A model generated the notes under the pieces. The model was not told the DNA's origin. It saw nothing but the letters and a program-made list of their open reading frames with translations, and ran no database searches. Positions 21,840 to 28,350 of a DNA stretch of 28,350 nt are shown here, in pieces. How positions within the stretch are numbered: position 1 is the stretch's first letter; each line of letters opens with the position of its first letter. The stretch is from NCBI GenBank assembly GCA_031398915.1, contig JANNOG010000037.1:1-28350 (forward strand), given 5' to 3'. This DNA is from JANNOG01 sp031398915 (GTDB lineage Bacteria > Actinomycetota > Actinomycetes > Actinomycetales > JBBAYJ01). Made by a program: the position numbers and the translations under genes.

Positions 21840-22919
21840 ATGACGGACGTACTCGAATCGGACCAGCATCCGCGGTCGGTGTCGACGCCCGGATCAGCCC
21901 TGCGCGAGCGGTCGAGAACCGTCCGGCTGCCGAGCCGCGCAGCCGAGTACGACGCTCGACGGCGTCTGCTCGACCTGTGGGTCACACCTGGCGAGATGGG
22001 CGACCTGGCCGAAACCGCCGTCTGGTGGTCGGGAGTAGCCGGCTCCTCTCCGGCGCCGCTGCCGAAATCCCCCCACGCGATCGTGTTGGGCGGGGACCAC
22101 GGCATCGCCGTGCGGGGCGTCTCTGCCCACCCGCTCGGCTGGACCGCCGAGGCCGTGGCGCGGGTGGGCGCACCCGACGGCCCGGTCCGAGGGACTGCGG
22201 ACGCGTTGGGCATCACTGTCGAGGTCGTGGCCGTCGACGTCGCCGGGCCCGAGGGTCCCGGCAGCCGAGCCTTCGACCGCGAACCGGCGCTGCGGGCCGA
22301 TCAGGTCGACGCTGCCTTCGGGCAGGGGATCTCGCTGGTGGCAGCGGCCACGTCCGCAGGACACGACGTGTTGGTGCTCAGCTGCCTGGGCGTGGGGTCC
22401 AGCACGACGGCAGCCGCACTGGCAGCATCGGCGCTGGGTAGGGGGTTCGTGTCGTTGGTGGGGCGTGGCAGCGGAATCGACGACCTCGCCTGGATGCGCA
22501 AGGCGGGCGCGTTACGCGACGGGCTGCGACGTGCCCGGCTGGCCGGCGTGACACCGGCGTCACCGGCGGTCACCCATCTCACCCACTTCGGCAGCCTCGA
22601 CGCCGCCGTGGCGGTCGGGATCCTGGTCGAGGCAGCGGCCCGGCGGGTCCCCGTCGTCATCGACGGCCCATTGGCAGCTGCCGCCGCCCTACTGGCCCAG
22701 CGCATCTCGCCGAGTTCTCGTCACTGGTGGTTGGCCATCGACGGCCTCGACGAGCCGGTGGCTGCCCAGGTGTGGGACGAGATCGCGGTCGCCCGGTTGT
22801 GGGTGGGTGCCTCGGGTTCGGGCCTGGGCGGAATGGTCGCCGTGGCCATGGTGCGCACGGCCGCCGCACTGCTGGCGTCGGTCACGTCCGCCGAGACGGG
22901 CGCGACGCCCGACCCCTAA
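21840..22919 (+). CDS. CobT-like phosphoribosyltransferase homologue with altered active site
   Basis: A 359-aa homologue of nicotinate-nucleotide:dimethylbenzimidazole phosphoribosyltransferase, which makes alpha-ribazole phosphate for cobamides. Fold motifs are clear: VLGGDHGIAVRGVSAHP (82-98), GVGSSTTAAALAA (184-196), LVGRGSGIDD (206-215), THFGSLDAAVAVGILVEAAARRVPVVIDG (the last from 248). The two conserved glutamates are missing: GEMGIGNTT reads SCLGVGSSTT (Glu to Cys182) and RLGEGSGA reads VGASGSGLG (Glu to Ala324). The N-terminal KPPGSLG block reads VTPGEMGDL. It may be inactive, use another mechanism, or have another role. No cobS or cobU is nearby. ATG 21840 has no clear ribosome site. 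pepA follows with 11 bp between. Confidence 0.82.
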   Translation: MTDVLESDQHPRSVSTPGSALRERSRTVRLPSRAAEYDARRRLLDLWVTPGEMGDLAETAVWWSGVAGSSPAPLPKSPHAIVLGGDHGIAVRGVSAHPLGWTAEAVARVGAPDGPVRGTADALGITVEVVAVDVAGPEGPGSRAFDREPALRADQVDAAFGQGISLVAAATSAGHDVLVLSCLGVGSSTTAAALAASALGRGFVSLVGRGSGIDDLAWMRKAGALRDGLRRARLAGVTPASPAVTHLTHFGSLDAAVAVGILVEAAARRVPVVIDGPLAAAAALLAQRISPSSRHWWLAIDGLDEPVAAQVWDEIAVARLWVGASGSGLGGMVAVAMVRTAAALLASVTSAETGATPDP

Positions 22920-22922
22920 GCT
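22917..22922 (+). promoter_or_regulatory. Putative -10 element, leaderless pepA start
   Basis: TAAGCT overlaps the cobT-like stop codon (TAA); 8 nt later comes ATG 22931. The 11-bp gap has no Shine-Dalgarno. pepA may be transcribed both from upstream and from here. Confidence 0.4.
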
Positions 22923-22930
22923 CTGCCCTC

Positions 22931-24481
22931 ATGGTCGCCGACGCCACACCAGCAGTGACCGGGCATCCGATCCTTCCCGACGTCAGTCTGACGAACAAGC
23001 GGTCCAGCGGGGTCGACGTCACCGTGGCTGCGATGGTCGCCGCCGACCCGCCGCGCGTCGCAACGCCCGCCGCCTTCCCGGCCGGCGTCGTCCGGGCGCT
23101 GGAGGCCGCCGCCGCACAGGTCCGCTTCACCGCGTCGCTGGGTGACTGTGTGCGCCTGCCCGCGGTGGCCGGCCTGCGCTGCGACCTCGTCCTGCTGGTA
23201 GGTGTGGGCAGTGCACCGCACACCCCGGATGTCCTCCGCCGCGCCGCGGGGGCCGCCACCCGTGCACTGACCGGCGTGACGGGGGTCGCTCACACCGAAC
23301 TGGTGCTGCCGTCAGCCGACGTCGAATCGGTCCGGGCGAGCGTGGAGGGTGCCCTGCTCGGTGCCTACACCTTCACCCGATACCGATCGACGGCCAAAGA
23401 ACCCCTGGCTCAGATCAGCGTCGACACCACAGCCGCCCGTGCCGCTGGTGTCACGCGGCCACAGCTCGATGCCGCCGCCGCAGCGGCGCGCCACACCGCC
23501 GCCGCCCTGTTCCTCGCCCGCGACCTGGTCAACACCTCACCTCTGGAGTTGTACCCGGAGGTGTTCGCGAATGTGGCGCGAGAGGTGGGGGCCGCCGCGG
23601 GCTTCGAGGTCACCGTCCTGGACGAGGCAGCGCTGAGCGCAGGCGGGTACGGCGGGCTCATCGCCGTGGGCGCGGGATCGGTTCGAGGGCCCCGCCTGGT
23701 GGTGTGTGAGTACCGCCCGCGTCGATCACGAGGACATATCGCGCTCGTCGGCAAGGGAATCACCTTCGACTCGGGCGGTCTGTCGCTGAAGCCACCCGCC
23801 GCGATGCCTGCGATGAAGGCGGACATGGCCGGGGCCGCCGCGGTGCTGGGCACCCTTGCCGCGGTGTCGGGATTGGGCCTGGGAATCCGGGTGAGTGGGT
23901 ACCTGGCCCTCGCGGAGAACATGCCGTCTGGCGCGGCGCAACGTCCCAGCGACGTCATCCGGATCCGTGGTGGGACCACCGTCGAGGTGCTCAACACCGA
24001 CGCCGAGGGTCGCCTCGTCCTCGCCGACGCGCTGGTCGCTGCCTCCGAGACCAAGCCGGACGCGATCATCGACGTCGCGACCCTGACCGGTGCCGCCGTG
24101 GCAGCCCTGGGGCCACGTACCAGCGGCCTGCTCGGAAACCACGACGATCTGCTGGAGCAGCTGACGGTAGCTGCGGCAGTCGCGGGCGAGCCGACCTGGC
24201 GAATGCCACTGACCCCTGGCCTGCGCTCCGGATTGGACTCCACGGTCGCAGACATCGCGAACATCGCGACGAAACGTGACGGCGGCATGATCGTCGCGGG
24301 GCTGTTCCTGCGTGAGTTCATCGGTGAGGGCACCGGCGGACCCATCCCGTGGGCGCACCTGGACATCGCCGGCCCGGCCTTCAACGACGGCGGTGCCGAC
24401 GACGTCACCCCCAAGGGTGGGACGGGGGTACCCGCAGGCACCCTCATCCGCCTGCTGGAGAGCTGGCGGACACCGGAATAG
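22931..24481 (+). CDS. pepA: Leucyl aminopeptidase (M17 family)
   Basis: A 516-aa cytosolic aminopeptidase. The C-terminal catalytic domain has the M17 signature NTDAEGRLVLADAL starting at Asn355, the metal-binding LVGKGITFDSGGLSLKP with Lys275, and MKADMAGAAAV. The N-terminal domain (1-170) is the usual Ala-rich alpha/beta module. It removes N-terminal residues from peptides in a two-metal mechanism; family members form hexamers. ATG 22931 is chosen because the upstream open frame overlaps cobT. It precedes lpd by 136 bp. pepA next to lipoyl-dependent enzymes (lpd, sucB) is a common actinobacterial order. Confidence 0.95.
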   Translation: MVADATPAVTGHPILPDVSLTNKRSSGVDVTVAAMVAADPPRVATPAAFPAGVVRALEAAAAQVRFTASLGDCVRLPAVAGLRCDLVLLVGVGSAPHTPDVLRRAAGAATRALTGVTGVAHTELVLPSADVESVRASVEGALLGAYTFTRYRSTAKEPLAQISVDTTAARAAGVTRPQLDAAAAAARHTAAALFLARDLVNTSPLELYPEVFANVAREVGAAAGFEVTVLDEAALSAGGYGGLIAVGAGSVRGPRLVVCEYRPRRSRGHIALVGKGITFDSGGLSLKPPAAMPAMKADMAGAAAVLGTLAAVSGLGLGIRVSGYLALAENMPSGAAQRPSDVIRIRGGTTVEVLNTDAEGRLVLADALVAASETKPDAIIDVATLTGAAVAALGPRTSGLLGNHDDLLEQLTVAAAVAGEPTWRMPLTPGLRSGLDSTVADIANIATKRDGGMIVAGLFLREFIGEGTGGPIPWAHLDIAGPAFNDGGADDVTPKGGTGVPAGTLIRLLESWRTPE

Positions 24482-24501
24482 CCCGCACGTCACGAGTGTC
24501 A

Positions 24502-24534
24502 CATCGGCTTGGACCCGCCACGGGGTGGCCGATG
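24502..24534 (+). terminator. Possible hairpin after pepA
   Basis: CATCGGC (24502-24508) pairs exactly with GCCGATG (24528-24534). Inside, GCCAC and GTGGC (24517-24529) give an alternative 5-bp stem with a GGG loop. It begins about 20 nt after the pepA stop. No U-tract follows, so termination is uncertain. Confidence 0.3.
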
Positions 24535-24545
24535 AGGTCGCCGGT

Positions 24546-24578
24546 GGTTGACTGGGCGTCACGTGGGCGGCATCAACC
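24546..24578 (+). promoter_or_regulatory. Inverted repeat and possible promoter before lpd
   Basis: GGTTGA (24546-24551) and TCAACC (24573-24578) are exact inverted repeats 21 nt apart. Between them TTGACT at 24548 matches a -35 in five of six positions, with a poor -10 candidate CATCAA 17 nt on. The arrangement could be a promoter with an operator-like palindrome. AAGGAG at 24603-24608, about 10 nt before GTG 24618, is the lpd ribosome site. Confidence 0.3.
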
Positions 24579-24617
24579 GCTCGCCCCCCGCCAGGACCTC
24601 GAAGGAGTACCTCACCG

Positions 24618-26021
24618 GTGAGTACACCCGCCACTGGAGTCGACGTCGCAGCAGATCAGTACGACATTGTCGTCCTCGGTGGTGGCAGCGGCGGTTACGC
24701 ATGCGCCCTGCGGGCAGCCGAGTTGGGGCTGCAGGTCGCCCTCGTCGAACGCGACAAGCTCGGCGGCACCTGCCTGCACCGTGGCTGCATCCCCACGAAG
24801 GCGCTGTTGCACGCGGCCGAGGTCGCCGACACCACTCGGGAGGCATCTCGCTTCGGTGTCCGGGCGACCTTCGAGGGTGTGGACATCGCCGCGGTCAACA
24901 CCTACCGCGACGGCGTGGTGAACCGGATGTTCAAGGGCCTCAAGGGTCTGGTCGAGTCGCGCGGCATCACCGTGGTGGCCGGCGACGGCCGCATGATCGA
25001 CCGCACCACGATCGCCGTGGGTGATCGCAGACTGACCGGTCGGTCACTCGTCCTCGGCACGGGTTCCTACGCCCGGTCGTTGCCCGGCCTCGATATCGGC
25101 GGTCGGATCGTGACCAGCGAGGAGGCGCTTCAGCTCGACTGGATTCCGACCAGCGTGATCGTCCTGGGTGGCGGTGTGATCGGCGTCGAGTTCGCCAGCG
25201 TATGGCGGTCGTTCGGTGCCGACGTCACCATCGTCGAGGCGCTGCCCCGGCTCGTCGCCGCCGAGGACACCTCGGTGTCGACGGCGTTCGAGCGCGCGTA
25301 CCGCAAGCGGGGAATCAAGGCGCTCACCGGCTCGCGGTTCGCCGGCGCCGTGCAGGACGACACCGGAGTCACGGTGTCGATCGAGGACGGCACCCAGCTT
25401 CGCGCCGACCTGTTGCTCGTCGCCGTCGGGCGGGGCGCGAACACGTCGGGCCTCGGCTACGAGGAGGCAGGGATCACGATCGAGCGCGGCCTGGTCGTCA
25501 CCGACGATCGCCTCGCGACCTCGGTCCCCGGCGTGTACGCGGTCGGCGACATCGTGCCCGGCCTGCAGTTGGCTCATCGAGGCTTCCAGCACGGCATGTT
25601 CGTGGCCGAGGAGATCGCCGGCCTGCGACCGGTCACGGTGCCCGATTCGGGGGTGCCCCGTGTCACGTACTCCGAGCCCGAGGTGGCGTCCGTCGGGCTC
25701 ACGGAGGCCCAGGCTCGCGAGACCTATGGCGAGGACCGAGTCGCCGTCACCGAATTCACCCTGGCTGCCAACGGCAAGAGTCGAATCCTCGACACGACAG
25801 GGTTCGTCAAGCTGGTGCGCGAGAAGGACGGACCCGTCGTCGGAATCCACGCCATCGGCTCGCGCATGGGCGAACAGGTCGGCGAGGCGCAGCTGATCGT
25901 CAACTGGGAGGCGTTCCCCGAGGACGTCGCCGCGCTGGTCCACGCACATCCGACGCAGAACGAGGCGATGGGTGAGGCTCACCTCGCGCTCGCCGGTAAG
26001 CCGCTCCACATCCACGACTGA
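24618..26021 (+). CDS. lpd: Dihydrolipoamide dehydrogenase (E3)
   Basis: A 467-aa FAD/NAD flavoprotein that reoxidises dihydrolipoyl groups of 2-oxoacid dehydrogenase complexes. FAD-binding GGGSGGYACALRAAELG (21-37), redox disulfide Cys52/Cys57 (GGTCLHRGCIPTK), NAD-binding VLGGGVIGVEFAS, second FAD site VYAVGDI, and C-terminal catalytic His444 and Glu449 (HAHPTQNEAMGE) are all present. GTG 24618 has AAGGAG upstream. The gene is 77 bp from the E2 gene, so the two likely feed the same complexes. No E1 gene is in the window. Confidence 0.96.
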   Translation: MSTPATGVDVAADQYDIVVLGGGSGGYACALRAAELGLQVALVERDKLGGTCLHRGCIPTKALLHAAEVADTTREASRFGVRATFEGVDIAAVNTYRDGVVNRMFKGLKGLVESRGITVVAGDGRMIDRTTIAVGDRRLTGRSLVLGTGSYARSLPGLDIGGRIVTSEEALQLDWIPTSVIVLGGGVIGVEFASVWRSFGADVTIVEALPRLVAAEDTSVSTAFERAYRKRGIKALTGSRFAGAVQDDTGVTVSIEDGTQLRADLLLVAVGRGANTSGLGYEEAGITIERGLVVTDDRLATSVPGVYAVGDIVPGLQLAHRGFQHGMFVAEEIAGLRPVTVPDSGVPRVTYSEPEVASVGLTEAQARETYGEDRVAVTEFTLAANGKSRILDTTGFVKLVREKDGPVVGIHAIGSRMGEQVGEAQLIVNWEAFPEDVAALVHAHPTQNEAMGEAHLALAGKPLHIHD

Positions 26022-26098
26022 CACTGGTCACGCACCCCCGCACTCACAACTGAACGTCGACTGAATTCGAACTGCTGGGCACACATGGAGGACGACTG

Positions 26099-27859
26099 AT
26101 GGCTCGATCGGTGCAGATGCCGCAGCTGGGCGAGAGCGTGACCGAGGGAACGATCTCGCGCTGGCTCAAGCAGGTGGGTGATCGGGTCGAGGTCGACGAA
26201 CCCCTGGTCGAGATCACCACGGACAAGGTGGACACCGAGATCCCGTCACCGGTCGCCGGAGTGATCGAGCGGATCATCGTCGCCGAGGACGAGACGGCCG
26301 ACGTCGGTGCCGAACTGGTGATCATCGGTGACGGCGTAGTCGAGCCGGCGGCAGCGGTGAGTGACGCTGCCCCGCCCGCGGCGGAGGCGCACGCACCCGA
26401 GGCACCCGCTGGGACCTCGGACCCGGCTGCGGGATCGTCGAGCGTCGACATCGTCATGCCGGTGCTCGGTGAATCCGTCACCGAGGGCACGGTCACCCGG
26501 TGGCTGGTGAGCGTGGGTGACGTGGTCGCCACCGATCAACCGATCCTCGAGGTCTCCACCGACAAGGTGGACACCGAGATCCCGTCGGCGGTCGCAGGAA
26601 CAGTGCTGGAGATAGTCGCCGGTGAGGACGCCGTGGTTCCGGTCGGCGGCGTTCTGGCCCGGATCGGCACGGCGGCCGCGCAAGCCCCCGCCTCCCCCGG
26701 GCCGGCAGCCTCCCCCGAGCCGGCAGCCTCCGTAGCACCGGTGGCCATCCCAGCACCCGCCACCCCCGCGGCCGCAGCCCCCGCACCTACCGCTCCAGCG
26801 GCTGCAGCCGCCGCGTCGGCACCCGCCGCTCTCGCACCTGCCGCCCCAGCATCCGTCGCGCACGAACCGGCGCCCACCCACACTCGAACCGAGCCGGCAT
26901 CGACGGCATACGTCACGCCGATCGTCCGCAAACTGGCCACTGACCTGGGTGTCGATCTCGCCCAGGTGAGCGGCAGCGGAGTGGGCGGACGCATCCGGCG
27001 CCAGGACGTGGTGGCCGCCGGCGAGGCGCTCAAGGCCGCAGCCACCGCCTCTGCCGCCGCGCCAGTAGCGCCCACCCCGGCCGCACCCGTCGCCGCGTCC
27101 CCTGCCGCCCAAGGCGCTGCGACCGGCGCCGACACGAGCAGCAAGCGAGGCACGACCGAGGCGATGAACCGGACGCGCAAGGTGATCGCCTCGCGGATGG
27201 TCGAGTCGTTGAGGACGTCGGCGCAACTCACCACCGTCGTGGAGGTCGACGTCACGCGTATCGCGAGGCTGCGGGCTGCTGCCAAGGCTGATTTCGAGGT
27301 CCGCGAGGGCGTCAAGTTGTCGTTCCTACCGTTCTTCGCCCTGGCCGCGGTCGAGGCTCTGAAAGCCCACCCGATCGTCAATGCCAGCACCGACGGTGAG
27401 TCGATCACGTATCACCCGACGGAGAACCTCGGCATCGCGGTCGACACCGAGCGGGGCCTCATGGTGCCGGTCATCAAAGACGCCGGCGACCTGAATCTGG
27501 CCGGCCTGGCGCGGCGAATCAGCGACCTTGCCGAGCGGACGCGCAGCCGCAAGGTGGGCCCCGATGATCTGAGCGGCTCGACGTTCACGTTGACGAACAC
27601 CGGCAGTCGAGGCGCGCTGTTCGACACCCCGATCATCAATCAACCCGAGGTCGCGATCCTCGGCACCGGGTCGGTGGTCAAGCGGCCGGTCGTGGTGACC
27701 GACAGCGACCGGGCCGAGGGCATCGCCGTGCGGTCGATGGTGTACCTGGCGCTGAGCTACGACCACCGGATCGTGGACGGCGCGGACGCTGCCCGCTTCT
27801 TGGTCACCGTCAAGTCACGCCTCGAGGCCGGCGCGTTCGACGCCGACCTGGGGCGCTGA
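26099..27859 (+). CDS. sucB: 2-oxoacid dehydrogenase E2, dihydrolipoyl acyltransferase (SucB/DlaT type)
   Basis: A 586-aa E2. Domains: lipoyl domain 1 (3-77) with lipoylated Lys43 and lipoyl domain 2 (115-189) with Lys156, both in TDKVDTEIPS; a Pro/Ala-rich flexible linker (about 190-270); peripheral-subunit-binding domain (about 276-312, VTPIVRKLATDLGVDL); a second Ala/Pro linker; the catalytic domain (about 355-586) with His556 and Asp560 in SYDHRIVDG. It passes acyl groups to CoA. Annotated SucB in many actinobacteria, though in M. tuberculosis the equivalent (DlaT) serves pyruvate dehydrogenase; substrate is not settled. ATG 26099 has GGAGG 7 nt upstream. Confidence 0.95.
   Translation: MARSVQMPQLGESVTEGTISRWLKQVGDRVEVDEPLVEITTDKVDTEIPSPVAGVIERIIVAEDETADVGAELVIIGDGVVEPAAAVSDAAPPAAEAHAPEAPAGTSDPAAGSSSVDIVMPVLGESVTEGTVTRWLVSVGDVVATDQPILEVSTDKVDTEIPSAVAGTVLEIVAGEDAVVPVGGVLARIGTAAAQAPASPGPAASPEPAASVAPVAIPAPATPAAAAPAPTAPAAAAAASAPAALAPAAPASVAHEPAPTHTRTEPASTAYVTPIVRKLATDLGVDLAQVSGSGVGGRIRRQDVVAAGEALKAAATASAAAPVAPTPAAPVAASPAAQGAATGADTSSKRGTTEAMNRTRKVIASRMVESLRTSAQLTTVVEVDVTRIARLRAAAKADFEVREGVKLSFLPFFALAAVEALKAHPIVNASTDGESITYHPTENLGIAVDTERGLMVPVIKDAGDLNLAGLARRISDLAERTRSRKVGPDDLSGSTFTLTNTGSRGALFDTPIINQPEVAILGTGSVVKRPVVVTDSDRAEGIAVRSMVYLALSYDHRIVDGADAARFLVTVKSRLEAGAFDADLGR
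26222..26586. repeat. Two identical 26-bp lipoylation-site copies
   Basis: The bases at 26222-26247 and 26561-26586 are identical and encode the TDKVDTEIPS sites of the two lipoyl domains of the E2. The match is exact also at silent positions. The surrounding lipoyl sequences differ, so either recent gene conversion or strong constraint kept this core alike. Confidence 0.75.
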
Positions 27860-27867
27860 TCTCTCGG

Positions 27868-28350
27868 ATGCGGATCGCCGTCACGGGGGCGTCCGGACTG
27901 ATCGGCTCGGCCCTGGTGCCACGCTTGATCAGCGAGGGCCACACGGTGATCCGTCTGGTCCGTAAGTCGTCGAAGGGTCCGGCCGAGGTCCAATGGGATC
28001 CGACCACGGGTGACGCGTCGGGTATCGCCGCGGGCGCGCTCGACGGTGTCGACGCGGTGGTCCACCTGGCGGGTGCCGGAGTCGGCGACAAGCGGTGGAC
28101 ACCTGCCTACAAGGCGCTCATCCTCAACTCGCGAGTCGACGGCACCCGCACGCTGGTCGCCGCCTTGGCAGCGATGGCCAACCCGCCTCGCGTCCTGGTG
28201 TCGGGGTCGGCCGTCGGGTACTACGGCGATCGCGGCGACGAGGAGCTGACCGAGGCATCCCCCCGAGGGGACGGGTTCTTGGCCGATGTCGTGGACGCGT
28301 GGGAAGCCGAGGCGGTCGCTGCCGAGGTGGCCGACATCCGGACCGTGCGG
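27868..28350 (+). CDS. TIGR01777-family NAD(P)-binding epimerase, N-terminal part (3' end outside window)
   Basis: The first 161 residues of an extended-SDR protein; the family is about 300 aa. Rossmann motif TGASGLIGSALV begins at residue 6. Family features: VQWDP, a Gly-Val-Asp-Ala-Val-Val-His-Leu-Ala-Gly strand (VDAVVHLAGAGVGDKRW), SRVDGTRTLV, SGSAVGYYGDRGDEELTE with the active-site Tyr region, and DGFLADVVDAWEAEA. The biochemical substrate of this family is generally not known. ATG 27868 begins 8 bp after the sucB stop, so it is probably in the same operon, as the Rv2216-type gene follows the E2 gene in M. tuberculosis. Ends in frame at the window edge. Confidence 0.92.
   Translation, partial: MRIAVTGASGLIGSALVPRLISEGHTVIRLVRKSSKGPAEVQWDPTTGDASGIAAGALDGVDAVVHLAGAGVGDKRWTPAYKALILNSRVDGTRTLVAALAAMANPPRVLVSGSAVGYYGDRGDEELTEASPRGDGFLADVVDAWEAEAVAAEVADIRTVR

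Noticed and set aside
25044..26024. Long minus-strand open frame opposite lpd (326 codons)
   Set aside because: It is the antisense shadow of lpd, which has complete motifs; high-GC codon bias opens such frames.
26246..27226. Gly/Arg-rich minus-strand open frame opposite the E2 linker
   Set aside because: It reads the Ala/Pro linker backwards; low-complexity artefact.
1..28350. tRNA, rRNA, riboswitch, CRISPR array, insertion sequence or attachment site
   Set aside because: Gaps are all under 200 bp and none holds a tRNA-like fold, repeat-spacer pattern, transposase gene or terminal inverted repeats.

Overview
The window is a compact, high-GC, gene-dense stretch of an actinobacterial chromosome (class Actinomycetia is the best guess). 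Evidence: strong G/C at third codon positions; GTG starts; an actinobacterial-type cytochrome oxidase subunit IV (CtaF); a ClgR-type regulator; ThyX; a DUF3043 protein; and gene order resembling Mycobacterium and Streptomyces (lhr-nei; ftsK-NYN-rimO-pgsA-cinA-clgR; ctaC/D/F near erpA, glycerate kinase and DUF3043; cobT-pepA-lpd-sucB-TIGR01777 epimerase). I saw no tRNA, rRNA, CRISPR array, insertion sequence or prophage gene. All gaps between genes are under 200 bp.

Layout. (1) 2-2776, plus strand: the 3' part of a Lhr-type helicase and a Nei-type DNA glycosylase (DNA repair). (2) 2795-11020, minus strand, read right to left: thyX, dapA, ftsK, NYN-domain protein, rimO, pgsA, cinA/pncC and clgR. 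(3) 11087-14210, minus strand: aa3 oxidase genes ctaC-ctaD-ctaF, overlapping by 1-4 bases. (4) 14274-15703, plus strand: a cysteine-desulfurase-fold gene translationally coupled to a TusA-like sulfur carrier. (5) 15700-18216, minus strand: glycerate kinase, ErpA-type Fe-S carrier, Aat transferase. (6) 18286-21777: nadA (plus), a frameshifted M20 dipeptidase (minus), a DUF3043 membrane protein (plus) and an 87-aa hypothetical (minus). (7) 21840-28350, plus strand: a CobT-like protein, leucyl aminopeptidase, dihydrolipoamide dehydrogenase, an E2 acyltransferase with two lipoyl domains, and the start of a TIGR01777 epimerase.

Most genes are housekeeping: nucleotide, lysine/cell-wall and NAD synthesis, respiration, 2-oxoacid oxidation, chromosome segregation, and Fe-S supply and use (ErpA, RimO, NadA).

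The unusual content is in three genes. The cysteine-desulfurase homologue keeps its catalytic-loop Cys but has lost the PLP lysine and most of the PLP pocket, and it is coupled to an intact TusA. The CobT homologue lacks the two glutamates conserved in this family. The M20 dipeptidase is split by one extra base in a G7 tract. At the DNA level, many starts sit 6-8 nt after a TANNNT-like hexamer, which suggests widespread leaderless transcripts.
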